A DNA stretch of 64,000 bases, from the NCBI GenBank assembly GCA_949294185.1, contig CASFGA010000006.1, forward strand, positions 124,001 through 188,000, written 5' to 3'. The stretch comes from an uncultured Bacteroides sp. GTDB lineage: Bacteria; Bacteroidota; Bacteroidia; Bacteroidales; Bacteroidaceae. The translations under genes and the position numbers were made by a program. Below the pieces are notes generated by a model. That model had not been told where the DNA came from. It searched no databases and saw only the letters and a list, made by a program, of their open reading frames with translations. Below, piece by piece: positions 39,304-47,661 of this stretch (positions within the stretch are counted from its first letter, which is position 1; every line of letters begins with the position of its first letter).

Positions 39304-40683
39304 ATGAAGAAAGACTGGTATATTATGAAAAGAGAGTTAGATTTGACGCAAGGCAGTGTGCCCAAAGTGCTGCTTCAGTTTGCAGTCCCCTATCTGTTGG
39401 CCAATGTGTTGCAGGCTCTTTATGGAGGGGCCGATCTTTTTGTCGTCGGGCGGTTCGATGATGCGGCGAGTGTGGCCGGCGTTGCGATAGGAAGTCAGGT
39501 GATGCAGACCGTTACGGGCATCATATTGGGCTTGACGACCGGAATCACCGTGCTTATCGGAATTGCGACAGGAGCGCGTAATGACAAGGAGTTGGCTGCC
39601 ATTATCGGCTCGTCTGTATGGCTGTTTGCCATTGTCGGGGCTGTGCTTACACTGACGATGGCAGTGCTTCACGAGCCGATAGCTCTTGTCATGCATACGC
39701 CGGCCGAGGCTATGGCCGATACTCTGCATTATTTGTTGATTTGTTCGCTCGGTATTCCCTTTATTATAGGCTATAATGTGGTGTGCGGTATTTTGCGTGG
39801 ACTGGGTGATTCGCGTACGCCACTTTATTTTGTGGCTTTGGCATGTGTCATCAATATCGTGCTGGACTTTGTTCTGGTGGGAGGGTTTCACATGCGGGCG
39901 GCAGGAGCCGCCGTGGCTACTATAGCTTCCCAAGGCATCAGCTTTGTCACGGCATTGTGGTTTCTGCACCGGCGCGGCTTTCATTTCAGGCTTACCCGTC
40001 ACGATATCCGTCTGAGCGGGTATTTTTCACGCCGTATAATGGTTTTGGGAGCACCTATTGCCTTGCAGGACGCACTGGTGAACATCTCGTTTCTGATTAT
40101 TACGGTCATAGTGAACCAGATGGGGGTTGTGGCTTCTGCTGCGCTCGGAGTGGTGGAAAAGATAATTGTCTTCGCCATGCTTCCCCCGATGGCCATTTCT
40201 TCGGCAGTAGCCGCCATGACTGCCCAGAACTATGGTGCCGGGTTGACCGGGCGGATGAACCGCTGTCTGCGTTCGGGCATCGGAATGGCATTGGCCTTCG
40301 GTGTTTCTGTATGTGTATATTCGCAGTTCCTGCCGGATACCCTGACCGGTATCTTCACCAATGACGCTTTGGTCATCGGGATGGCTTCTGAATACCTGCA
40401 TGGCTACAGTGTCGACTGCATCATGGTGAGCTTTGTGTTCTGCATCAACTCCTATTTCAGCGGGCAGGGAAACTCCTGGTTCCCGATGATTCACAGCCTG
40501 ATTGCGACATTCCTGTTTCGTATCCCTTTGTCGTGGGCCTTCAGCCATATTGATCCGACTTCTCTCTTCTGGATGGGGTTTGCTCCTCCGCTTTCAACGA
40601 TGGTTTCGCTGGCTATCTGTATCTGGTATCTGCGGCGGTGCGGGAGGAGGCAGGTGCGGCTTTCCCCGTCGGGGCAGGGATGA
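39304..40683 (+). CDS. MATE-family multidrug/sodium antiporter
   Basis: Inner-membrane transporter of 459 residues with about 12 membrane helices. The start of the family is seen at ELDLTQGSVPKVLLQFAVPYLLANVLQALYGGADLFVVGRF (in part), with the typical repeat AAQNYGAGL-like AMTAQNYGAG in the second half. Such pumps export cationic drugs or other organic compounds using sodium or protons. An ATG at 39325 (MKRELDLTQG) is equally plausible as the start. It stands alone between rpoC and a DUF3467 gene, has its own promoter and a long leader hairpin. Confidence 0.93.
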   Translation: MKKDWYIMKRELDLTQGSVPKVLLQFAVPYLLANVLQALYGGADLFVVGRFDDAASVAGVAIGSQVMQTVTGIILGLTTGITVLIGIATGARNDKELAAIIGSSVWLFAIVGAVLTLTMAVLHEPIALVMHTPAEAMADTLHYLLICSLGIPFIIGYNVVCGILRGLGDSRTPLYFVALACVINIVLDFVLVGGFHMRAAGAAVATIASQGISFVTALWFLHRRGFHFRLTRHDIRLSGYFSRRIMVLGAPIALQDALVNISFLIITVIVNQMGVVASAALGVVEKIIVFAMLPPMAISSAVAAMTAQNYGAGLTGRMNRCLRSGIGMALAFGVSVCVYSQFLPDTLTGIFTNDALVIGMASEYLHGYSVDCIMVSFVFCINSYFSGQGNSWFPMIHSLIATFLFRIPLSWAFSHIDPTSLFWMGFAPPLSTMVSLAICIWYLRRCGRRQVRLSPSGQG

Positions 40684-40730
40684 TGCATTATTTTTCCGCC
40701 GTTTGATGGCGGACATTTCAACTTTTTCTT

Positions 40731-40738
40731 TACATTTG
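40731..40738 (+). promoter_or_regulatory. -7 box TACATTTG upstream of the DUF3467 gene
   Basis: TACATTTG matches TAnnTTTG; the start site would be near 40745, 30 bp before the ATG. The nearest TTTG upstream (40702-40705) is 25 bp away, longer than usual. Confidence 0.5.
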
Positions 40739-40774
40739 CTTCCGCAATAAATAATCATTAAAACGAATTGTATC

Positions 40775-41101
40775 ATGGAAAACGGAAACAAGAATAACCA
40801 GCTTCAGATAGAGCTGAAAGAAGAAGTGGCTCAAGGAACCTATGCCAATCTTGCCATCATCACTCATTCCACATCGGAATTTGTGCTTGATTTTGTACGC
40901 ATCATGCCGGGGCTTCCGAAAGCGAATGTTCAGTCGCGCATCGTAATGACTCCCGAACATGCCAAGAGGCTGATGTATGCGCTGCAAGACAATGTAAACA
41001 AGTATGAAAAGAATTTCGGCCCTATCCGTATGCCGGAAGAGCAGCAGCAGGGAGGGAAGACATTCGTTCCGCCTTTGAGCGACTTTAAGGGTGAAGCATA
41101 A
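40775..41101 (+). CDS. DUF3467 family protein
   Basis: Small 108-residue protein with the family pattern of an N-terminal Gln-rich start, LKEEVAQGTYANLAIITHSTSEFVLDFVRIMPG, and VMTPEHAKRLMYALQDNVNKYE. Members are common as single genes in Bacteroidota; no biochemical role is established as far as I know. The fold is probably a small beta-alpha protein. It has its own -7 box and ends in the terminator at 41129-41164. Confidence 0.9.
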   Translation: MENGNKNNQLQIELKEEVAQGTYANLAIITHSTSEFVLDFVRIMPGLPKANVQSRIVMTPEHAKRLMYALQDNVNKYEKNFGPIRMPEEQQQGGKTFVPPLSDFKGEA

Positions 41102-41128
41102 GGCGAGTGGGGTGAACGCTCGTTTTTG

Positions 41129-41164
41129 AAATGTCATGTCTGGCGAAAGGCATGACATTTTTTG
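41129..41164 (+). terminator. Intrinsic terminator after the DUF3467 gene
   Basis: AAATGTCATG (41129-41138) pairs with CATGACATTT (41151-41160) and a T tract follows. It also lies just past the stop of the convergent DUF6377 gene (41166), and its symmetric A/T flanks could serve both directions. Confidence 0.85.
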
Positions 41165-41165
41165 T

Positions 41166-42815
41166 CTAACCCTCTGAGTTGCCTATCTGCTGCACTTTGT
41201 CTTCGAATTCGTGACGCGGGCAGTTGGCCTTGTTCCTTAGTTTGGTCCGGCAGTTGTAGATGGTGCTGATTGAACATCGCAGGAAACTGGCAATCTTCGC
41301 ACTGTCGTTGATGCCCAGACGGAGCAGAGCATAAATGCGCAGTTCCTTGTTCATAAGGGTTCCCGGCTTGAGAATGATTTGTTCATCCTCTTTCAGCAGT
41401 GAGTTGAAGTCGGTAACGAAAGTGGGATACAGACTGAGGAAGATGCTGTCGAAATGCTCGTATAGAGAATTCAGTTCCTTGTCAATGACAGCCGTCGACT
41501 TGGTACGTTTTATCAGTGTGTCATAATGTCGGTTGATGGCAAGCTTGTAGATTTCATTTTGGTATTTGCTCATTTTGTCGACATAATTTGAGCAGAGATC
41601 AAAAAACTGGGCGATATACCGTTCTTTTATGGTGCTGACCTCCTGAAGCTGTCGGTTCCTTCCGTTCAGCTCCTCGTTGATCTTGCTCAGAGACAGACTT
41701 AAATCTTTCAGCTTCTCGTTGCTTTGAGCCAGTTTCTCTTTGATGCGCAGGGTCTTTTTCATCTGTTTGTAAATTAGGCCGACCAATATGGCAAGGGCGG
41801 CAGCCAACAGGCATACCACTGTAAGATAAGAAGTAAGTTTCCCCTGCACTTTGGTCTGCTCGGTCTTATAGGCCGAGTTGATGATGGAATAAAACGGGTG
41901 CATCTGGAGTGCTCGGAAGTGAATGCCCGATGCCGCTGCGTCTTCGATGGCAGACTGACTGAACCGGAAAGCTTGGTCGAGGTTGTTTTCCCGATAGGCA
42001 ATCATGGCAAGTTCTTGGAGCGATACGGTTTCACGCGTGGCGTTTTTGAGGTCTGCTATGGCCGACAGCATGAAATACTTTTTCTCTTCCCTTTTGTTGT
42101 CCATCTTTTTGTAGGCATAGGCTATGGCACATGTCACCATCGCATATTCCGGAGTTCCGGTTGTTTGTGTGGCGAGCAGGTTTAACAATGCTTTTTCTGC
42201 CTTGTGCGGGTCGGTTTCCATCATCAGGAAACCTTGTTCCATCTTGGCGGTAAGTGATGCGGGAGGCAGTGTGGCCAGCATCGAATCCCGGTATACGCGA
42301 CATTGCTGGCGGGAGTAGGGCGAATTTCCTGTAGAGATGGCATAGTATTCCCAAAAACGATAATAAGTATTATAGTATGTGGCTTCCAGATCCGCAGGAA
42401 GGTTGATTCCCTGAAGCCGTTTCAGAATTTCTTCCGCTTCCTTGTACCTCCCGCACATGGAATATAACTTTGAAAGTTTCAGAGAAGAGTCGTATTCTTC
42501 ATAATCCAGACCTAATGCCACGGCTATCTCTATGTTCCGGCTGATGTATCGCGATGCCGAATCGGTGTTGAACTTTTGATATTTTTCGTATAAGGCAGCA
42601 TTCGTTTCATACTCCTGCCTAATCGAGAGGTGTGGGTCATTCAGAGCCTGCTTGATTTTCTTTATCTGTTCCTTTTTGAGGGAGACAAAATACTGTTTCT
42701 GCTCAAGCGTAGCGTTGAGCGAATCGGAAAGAACCTTCAGAGTCTCTTGTGCGGCTGCCAGAATTGGAAGCCCCAAAAACATCAGTGCTATATATAGTCT
42801 TATGGTATGTCTCAT
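41166..42815 (-). CDS. Membrane-anchored DUF6377 regulator with TPR domain
   Basis: Predicted 549-residue regulator. A signal peptide (MRHTIRLYIALMFLGLPILAAAQ) leads a helical periplasmic TPR-like region to about residue 330, then one membrane helix (YLTVVCLLAAALAILVGLIY), a coiled coil and a cytoplasmic C-terminal helix-turn-helix-like region (LRIYALLRLGINDSAKIASFL and RCSISTIYNCRTKLRNKA). I use the ATG at 42815 because the promoter -7 box at 42838-42845 predicts transcription starting near 42831, downstream of the alternative start at 42839. It is divergent from tatA and the oxidoreductase genes, which suggests control of that module. The module order resembles the regulator-plus-BT2159-2156 set that I remember from B. 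thetaiotaomicron. Confidence 0.87.
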   Translation of the reverse strand: MRHTIRLYIALMFLGLPILAAAQETLKVLSDSLNATLEQKQYFVSLKKEQIKKIKQALNDPHLSIRQEYETNAALYEKYQKFNTDSASRYISRNIEIAVALGLDYEEYDSSLKLSKLYSMCGRYKEAEEILKRLQGINLPADLEATYYNTYYRFWEYYAISTGNSPYSRQQCRVYRDSMLATLPPASLTAKMEQGFLMMETDPHKAEKALLNLLATQTTGTPEYAMVTCAIAYAYKKMDNKREEKKYFMLSAIADLKNATRETVSLQELAMIAYRENNLDQAFRFSQSAIEDAAASGIHFRALQMHPFYSIINSAYKTEQTKVQGKLTSYLTVVCLLAAALAILVGLIYKQMKKTLRIKEKLAQSNEKLKDLSLSLSKINEELNGRNRQLQEVSTIKERYIAQFFDLCSNYVDKMSKYQNEIYKLAINRHYDTLIKRTKSTAVIDKELNSLYEHFDSIFLSLYPTFVTDFNSLLKEDEQIILKPGTLMNKELRIYALLRLGINDSAKIASFLRCSISTIYNCRTKLRNKANCPRHEFEDKVQQIGNSEG

Positions 42816-42837
42816 ATAAAGAATGAAGATGTCAGCC

Positions 42838-42868
42838 AAAAGTACAAATTATTTTTGTTTGTGTAAAA
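42838..42868 (-). promoter_or_regulatory. Promoter of the DUF6377 regulator
   Basis: On the minus strand TTTA (42868-42865), 19 bp, then TACTTTTG (42845-42838). The start site would be near 42831. Confidence 0.6.
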
Positions 42869-42877
42869 GAAAGTCTG

Positions 42878-42910
42878 GAAATAATTTCCGACGAATGGAA
42901 TTTATTCCAA
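42878..42910. promoter_or_regulatory. Two adjacent palindromes, candidate operator
   Basis: GGAAATAATTTCC (42878-42890) and TGGAATTTATTCCA (42897-42910) are both perfect dyads sharing a GGAA half-site, with centres about 20 bp (two helical turns) apart. They lie upstream of the regulator promoter and between the regulator and tatA, fitting binding by a dimeric or tetrameric regulator. Confidence 0.55.
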
Positions 42911-43024
42911 TCTGTCTACTCTTTTTCCTGATTTATTCCTTTTAATACGTTAGTTATCAGTTAATAATTGTTGTAATGAATCTACTAATTCACTTTTATT
43001 ATAAGGAGTACCCTTTAGTTTTCC

Positions 43025-43032
43025 TATTTTTG
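43025..43032 (+). promoter_or_regulatory. -7 box TATTTTTG upstream of tatA
   Basis: TATTTTTG matches TAnnTTTG, with a start near 43039, about 41 bp before tatA. No TTTG is found at the normal -33 spacing, so the promoter may need an activator such as the divergent DUF6377 protein. The intervening bases 42911-43024 show no gene. Confidence 0.5.
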
Positions 43033-43079
43033 CATAAGAAGTTTTCGGACATGAAACGTTTTACTTAAAAGATACTATT

Positions 43080-43310
43080 ATGAATACACTGCTTTTTTTA
43101 GGTTCCATCGGAACATCAGAAATTCTTTTGATTGTCTTTGTCGTGCTGTTGTTGTTTGGCGGAAAGAAAATTCCGGAACTGATGCGCGGGATAGGAAAAG
43201 GTGTGAGAAGTTTTAAGGAAGGTGTAAACGGCATAGAAAAAGACATCAATAAAGATATAGATTCCGTTGGAACGCGGGAAACCATGTCTGACGGAATAGA
43301 GAAGAAGTGA
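43080..43310 (+). CDS. tatA: Twin-arginine translocase subunit TatA/TatE
   Basis: 76-residue protein with one N-terminal membrane helix (EILLIVFVVLLLFGGKKIPEL, partly) followed by the amphipathic helix and FKEGVNGIEKD, the TatA pattern with the conserved F-G hinge (LFGGKKIPEL). It forms the transport pore for folded proteins carrying RR signals. It is 16 bp upstream of tatC. No tatB gene is seen, as is common in the minimal TatAC systems. Confidence 0.95.
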   Translation: MNTLLFLGSIGTSEILLIVFVVLLLFGGKKIPELMRGIGKGVRSFKEGVNGIEKDINKDIDSVGTRETMSDGIEKK

Positions 43311-43326
43311 GGATTCGGGAGGGGAT

Positions 43327-44133
43327 ATGGCGACACAATCGGAAATGTCTTTTTGGGACCATCTGGAGGCACTGAGATGGATGCTGGTAAGGATATTCAT
43401 CGCGTTGGGGGTATTTATGCTGCTCGGCTTCATGTTTATCCCTTATCTGTTCGATCACGTGGTGATGGCACCTTCGCGAGGGGACTTTTTCCTTTACCGT
43501 TGGATTGCAGAGGCAGGTCAGTCTCTGTCGTTTGTGCCCGACTTCATGGGAAAGCCTTTCCGGGTGGATGTAATCAACATTAAGCTGGCTTCTCAGTTTT
43601 TTATCCACATGTCCCTGTCTTTTTGGTTGGCTTTGCTGATAACATTCCCATACCTTATATATGAAGTGTGGAAGTTTGTCTGTCCGGCGTTGTATGACAA
43701 TGAAAAGAAAGGGGTGAAATGGGCGTTCGTCTTTGGAACGGTCATGTTCTTTATGGGGTGTATTGTGGGATATTCTGTTGTGTTCCCTCTGACACTCCGT
43801 TTCCTTTATACTTATGAGTTAAGCCCTAACATATCCAATCAGTTGGCTTTGGATTCTTACATGAGCTACTTCTTGATGCTGATTTTTATGATGGGCATCA
43901 TGTTCGAACTTCCTTTGTTGGCCATGTTGCTTTCCAAGTTGGGTGTGATAAATCGGGGCTTTTTCCGGAAATACCGGCGGCATGCGATTACGGTTTTGCT
44001 GATTGTGGCGGCAGTCATTACTCCGTCGTCTGATCCGTTTACGCTGATGGCGGTATTTATACCTATATATATATTGTGGGAGATAAGTGCGTTTTTGGTA
44101 AAGCGAGAGGTCAAGACAGACTGTAGTGAATAA
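43327..44133 (+). CDS. tatC: Twin-arginine translocase subunit TatC
   Basis: 268-residue, six-helix membrane protein. Family marks include MSFWDHLEALRWMLVR near the N-terminus (the F-DHLEELR motif), FVFGTVMFFMGCIVGYSVVFPLTLRFL and AVITPSSDPFTLMAVFIP. TatC reads the twin-arginine signal. It is followed after only 22 bp by an oxidoreductase gene, and a twin-arginine substrate is the next gene but one, so export machinery and cargo appear to be one transcription unit. Confidence 0.96.
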   Translation: MATQSEMSFWDHLEALRWMLVRIFIALGVFMLLGFMFIPYLFDHVVMAPSRGDFFLYRWIAEAGQSLSFVPDFMGKPFRVDVINIKLASQFFIHMSLSFWLALLITFPYLIYEVWKFVCPALYDNEKKGVKWAFVFGTVMFFMGCIVGYSVVFPLTLRFLYTYELSPNISNQLALDSYMSYFLMLIFMMGIMFELPLLAMLLSKLGVINRGFFRKYRRHAITVLLIVAAVITPSSDPFTLMAVFIPIYILWEISAFLVKREVKTDCSE

Positions 44134-44155
44134 TCGGTAAACTTTCTATGGATTT

Positions 44156-45235
44156 ATGAAAAATACGAGAATTAGGGTAGGACTTATAGGTTTCGGCCGG
44201 ATGGGACGCTTTTATCTGGATGAGATGAAGAAAAGCGACAGATGGGATATCGCATATATCTGTGATATAAATCCTCAAGCACGTGAGGCTGCCAAAAGTT
44301 TGTCGCCGGAGTCCAATGTGGTGGATGATGAAAATATCGTTTTTGAAGATGAAAGTGTAGAGGCGGTAGGCTTGTTTACATTGGCCAACTACCGGAAAGA
44401 GCAGATAGAGAAGGCTCTTCGTCATGGGAAGCATATACTGTCTGAGAAGCCGATAGCCGATACAATCGAGCGGGAGTGGGATGTGGTCGGAATGACGGAA
44501 AAGTCTGACCGGATTTCTACCGTCAATCTGTATCTCCGGAATGCATGGTATCATCATCAGTTGAAGGAGTTTATCGATGCCGGGGAGCTGGGAGAACTGG
44601 CTATTGTCCGGATTTGTCACATGACGCCCGGTCTGGCTCCCGGTGAAGGGCATGAATACGAGGGGCCGGCTTTTCACGACTGTGGAATGCATTATGTTGA
44701 TATTGCACGATGGTATGCGGGATGTGACTATCAGACTTGGCATGCTCAGGGGCTCAACATGTGGAGCTATAAGGAACCTTGGTGGTTGCAGTGCCACGGT
44801 ACTTTTCAAAACGGGATAGTTTTTGATATTACACAAGGCTTTGTATACGGTCAGCTTTCAAAGGATCAGACGCACAATTCTTATGTTGACTTAATCGGAA
44901 CGAAGGGAATAGCGCGGATGACGCATGACTTTAAGACTGCGGTTGTTGATCTGCACGGTGTATATCGGACTGAACGGATAGAAAGGCCGTTTGGTGGCAA
45001 GAATATTGATGTGTTGTGCAATGAATTTGCAGACAGCATCTTGGCAGGCGAGCCATCTTCTTCACTCCCGAAGATGCGGGATTCGGCGGTTGCTTCCGAG
45101 TATGCATGGAGATTCCTGGAAGATGCCAAGTCGCACGAGCTGCCGGCCATTGGAAGTCTGGAAACATTGGAAGAAATCCGTCAGCGTAGGAAAAACATGA
45201 AAAATGGATATGGATTATTGAGGAACAATAAGTAA
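44156..45235 (+). CDS. Gfo/Idh/MocA oxidoreductase, cytoplasmic
   Basis: NAD(P)-dependent sugar oxidoreductase of 359 residues. The Rossmann fold begins at VGLIGFGRMGRFYLDEM; the family motif appears as LSEKPIAD, in which Lys is the likely catalytic residue. The C-terminal domain contains HDCGMHYVDIARWY, with the His/Asp catalytic pair. It lacks a signal peptide, in contrast to the next gene. A reversible role is likely: reducing a 3-keto sugar returned to the cytoplasm, or oxidising a sugar before uptake. It lies 22 bp after tatC and 18 bp before the second oxidoreductase. Confidence 0.88.
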   Translation: MKNTRIRVGLIGFGRMGRFYLDEMKKSDRWDIAYICDINPQAREAAKSLSPESNVVDDENIVFEDESVEAVGLFTLANYRKEQIEKALRHGKHILSEKPIADTIEREWDVVGMTEKSDRISTVNLYLRNAWYHHQLKEFIDAGELGELAIVRICHMTPGLAPGEGHEYEGPAFHDCGMHYVDIARWYAGCDYQTWHAQGLNMWSYKEPWWLQCHGTFQNGIVFDITQGFVYGQLSKDQTHNSYVDLIGTKGIARMTHDFKTAVVDLHGVYRTERIERPFGGKNIDVLCNEFADSILAGEPSSSLPKMRDSAVASEYAWRFLEDAKSHELPAIGSLETLEEIRQRRKNMKNGYGLLRNNK

Positions 45236-45253
45236 CACTTTAAATTTAACATT

Positions 45254-46741
45254 ATGTCAAACGTTTCGAGAAGAGATTTTCTGAAAGCGGGAGCTGCGGC
45301 CTTGGCCGGAATAACAATAGCTCCAAGTTCAATTTTAGGTAAGAGTTTCGGACATATCGCTCCCTCTGACAAACTGAATATTGCAGTTGTCGGTATCGGC
45401 GGTATGGGACATGCCAACATCAATCATGTGAAGGCGACGGAAAACATTGTCGCTCTTTGTGATGTGGACTGGAAGTATGCAAAAGCTGTGTTCGATGAAT
45501 TCCCAAACGCGAAGAGGTATTGGGATTATCGGAAGATGTATGATGAAATGGGCAAGTCGATAGATGCCGTGATTATTGCGACCGCAGATCACACGCATGC
45601 CATTATCACTGCCGATGCTATGACTATGGGTAAACACGTTTATTGCCAGAAGCCTTTGACACATTCTGTTTACGAATCGCGTTTGTTGACTAAGCTGGCG
45701 GCTTCTACCGGCGTGGCTACGCAGATGGGAAACCAAGGGGCTTCAGACGAAGGAACAGACTTGGTCTGCGAATGGATATGGAATGGTGAAATCGGGGAAG
45801 TGACAAAAGTGGAGTGTGCTACCGACCGTCCGATTTGGCCGCAGGGGTTGAATGTTCCTGAAAAAGAAGAACGCATACCCAAGACCTTGGACTGGGACTT
45901 GTTTACAGGGCCTGCCAAGCTGAATCCTTATAATTCTATTTATACACCGTGGAACTGGCGTGGATGGTGGGACTATGGAACCGGAGCCTTGGGCGATATG
46001 GCATGCCATATCTTGCATCAGCCTTTTAGAGCTTTGAAGTTGAAATATCCGACCAAGGTTGAAGCGTCTTCTACGTTGTTGCTGAACGCTTGTGCTCCTC
46101 AGGCGCAGCATGTGAAAATGATATTCCCGGCTCGTGACAATATGCCGAAGGTTGCGATGCCTGAAGTGGAGGTGCATTGGTATGACGGAGGAATGCTGCC
46201 TGACCGTCCGAAAGGTTTCCCGAAAAATATGCAGTTGATGCAGAGTGGCGGAGGCTTGACTATTTTCCACGGTACTAAAGATACATTGGTTTGTGGTTGC
46301 TATGGAGAACATCCTTTCTTGTTGTCTGGCCGTGTGCCGAATGCCCCGAAAGTTTGCCGTCGGGTTCCGAATGCCATGTCTGGCGGGCATGAAATGGATT
46401 GGGTACGTGCATGCAAGGAAAATCCGGAGTCGCGCGTAAAACCGAAATCAGACTTTTCAGAAGCAGGCCCGATGAACGAAATGGTTGTTATGGGAGTTTT
46501 GGCGGTTCGTTTGCAGGCTTTGAACCGGACATTGGAATGGGATGGCGAAAATATGCGCTTTACCAATATCGGACCGGATGAGACAATAAAGACTTGTGTC
46601 AAGGATGGATTCACGATTCATGACGGACATCCTTCATTTGACAAGACCTGGACGGAGCCAGTAAACGCTCAGGCTTTTGCTGAAGAGCTGATCAAGCATC
46701 ATTATCGGGCAGGATGGAGTTTGCCTGATATGCCGAGATGA
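45254..46741 (+). CDS. Gfo/Idh/MocA oxidoreductase with twin-arginine signal
   Basis: 495-residue oxidoreductase. The N-terminus SRRDFLKAGAAALAGITIAPSS is a textbook Tat signal (first residues shown in part), so the folded protein with bound nicotinamide cofactor should be exported. The Rossmann motif VGIGGMGHANI and the catalytic YCQKPLTH follow; the C-terminal domain includes DMACHILHQPF. Proteins of this type carry out 3-oxidation of glycosides and keep the cofactor bound. It sits in the same operon as tatA and tatC, upstream of a DUF1080 lipoprotein, which I take as strong support for an envelope reaction. Confidence 0.9.
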   Translation: MSNVSRRDFLKAGAAALAGITIAPSSILGKSFGHIAPSDKLNIAVVGIGGMGHANINHVKATENIVALCDVDWKYAKAVFDEFPNAKRYWDYRKMYDEMGKSIDAVIIATADHTHAIITADAMTMGKHVYCQKPLTHSVYESRLLTKLAASTGVATQMGNQGASDEGTDLVCEWIWNGEIGEVTKVECATDRPIWPQGLNVPEKEERIPKTLDWDLFTGPAKLNPYNSIYTPWNWRGWWDYGTGALGDMACHILHQPFRALKLKYPTKVEASSTLLLNACAPQAQHVKMIFPARDNMPKVAMPEVEVHWYDGGMLPDRPKGFPKNMQLMQSGGGLTIFHGTKDTLVCGCYGEHPFLLSGRVPNAPKVCRRVPNAMSGGHEMDWVRACKENPESRVKPKSDFSEAGPMNEMVVMGVLAVRLQALNRTLEWDGENMRFTNIGPDETIKTCVKDGFTIHDGHPSFDKTWTEPVNAQAFAEELIKHHYRAGWSLPDMPR

Positions 46742-46782
46742 AATAGGTTTATTGAGTAAACATTTTAATAGATAAAAGTATT

Positions 46783-47652
46783 ATGAAAAAAGCGATTTAC
46801 ACACTGACATGCCTGGCTATTACAGGTGCGTTGACCGCATGTGGCGGTGGTAACAAGAAGACTGCTGAAACAGCAGAGGCTCCTGCAACTCAAATGTTGT
46901 CGTATTCAAAATCAATGAAGGCTGCTGAAACCGACAGTCTGGCTTTGCCGGTAGACAAAGATGGATACATAACGATCTTTGACGGAAAAACCTTTAACGG
47001 ATGGCGAGGCTATGGTAAGGAGAATGTTCCGTCTCGGTGGACTATCGAAGATGGATGTATCAAGTTTAATGGAAGCGGCGGTGGCGAAGCTCAGACTGCT
47101 GAAGGCGGTGACCTGATCTTTGCTCATAAATTCAAGAACTTTGAGCTGGAGTTGGAATGGAAAATTTCAAAAGGCGGTAACTCCGGTATCCTTTATTTGG
47201 CTCAAGAGGTGACTTCGACCGACAAAGACGGTAACGAAGTGTTGGAGCCTATTTATATTTCCGCTCCGGAATATCAGGTGTTGGACAATGCCAATCATCC
47301 GGATGCTAAATTGGGAAAGGACAACAACCGCCAGTCTGCTTCTCTTTACGATATGATTCCGGCTGTACCTCAGAATGCCAAGCCTTTTGGTGAATGGAAT
47401 ACGGCCAAGATTATGGTATATAAAGGTACTGTCGTTCATGGACAGAACGGGGAAAATGTTTTGGAATATCATTTGTGGACTCCCCAATGGACCAAAATGC
47501 TGGAAGAAAGCAAGTTCAGCAAGGAAAAATGGCCTTTGGCGTTTGATTTGCTGAATAACTGCGGCGGTGAAAACCATGAAGGCTTTATCGGATTGCAGGA
47601 TCATGGCGATGATGTTTGGTATCGTAACATCCGTGTTAAAATATTGGACTAA
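46783..47652 (+). CDS. DUF1080 (3-keto-disaccharide hydrolase domain) lipoprotein
   Basis: 289-residue lipoprotein (signal MKKAIYTLTCLAITGALTAC, lipidated Cys20). The domain is a jelly-roll concanavalin-like fold with the family pattern IFDGKTFNGWRGYG, ELEWKISKGGNSGILYL and GFIGLQDHGDDVWYRNIRVK. DUF1080 is now often linked to hydrolysis or elimination of 3-keto-glycosides, acting after an oxidoreductase. It lies 41 bp after the Tat-exported oxidoreductase and 9 bp before the isomerase-like gene. The precise substrate is unknown. Confidence 0.9.
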   Translation: MKKAIYTLTCLAITGALTACGGGNKKTAETAEAPATQMLSYSKSMKAAETDSLALPVDKDGYITIFDGKTFNGWRGYGKENVPSRWTIEDGCIKFNGSGGGEAQTAEGGDLIFAHKFKNFELELEWKISKGGNSGILYLAQEVTSTDKDGNEVLEPIYISAPEYQVLDNANHPDAKLGKDNNRQSASLYDMIPAVPQNAKPFGEWNTAKIMVYKGTVVHGQNGENVLEYHLWTPQWTKMLEESKFSKEKWPLAFDLLNNCGGENHEGFIGLQDHGDDVWYRNIRVKILD

Positions 47653-47661
47653 AAGTTGGGT

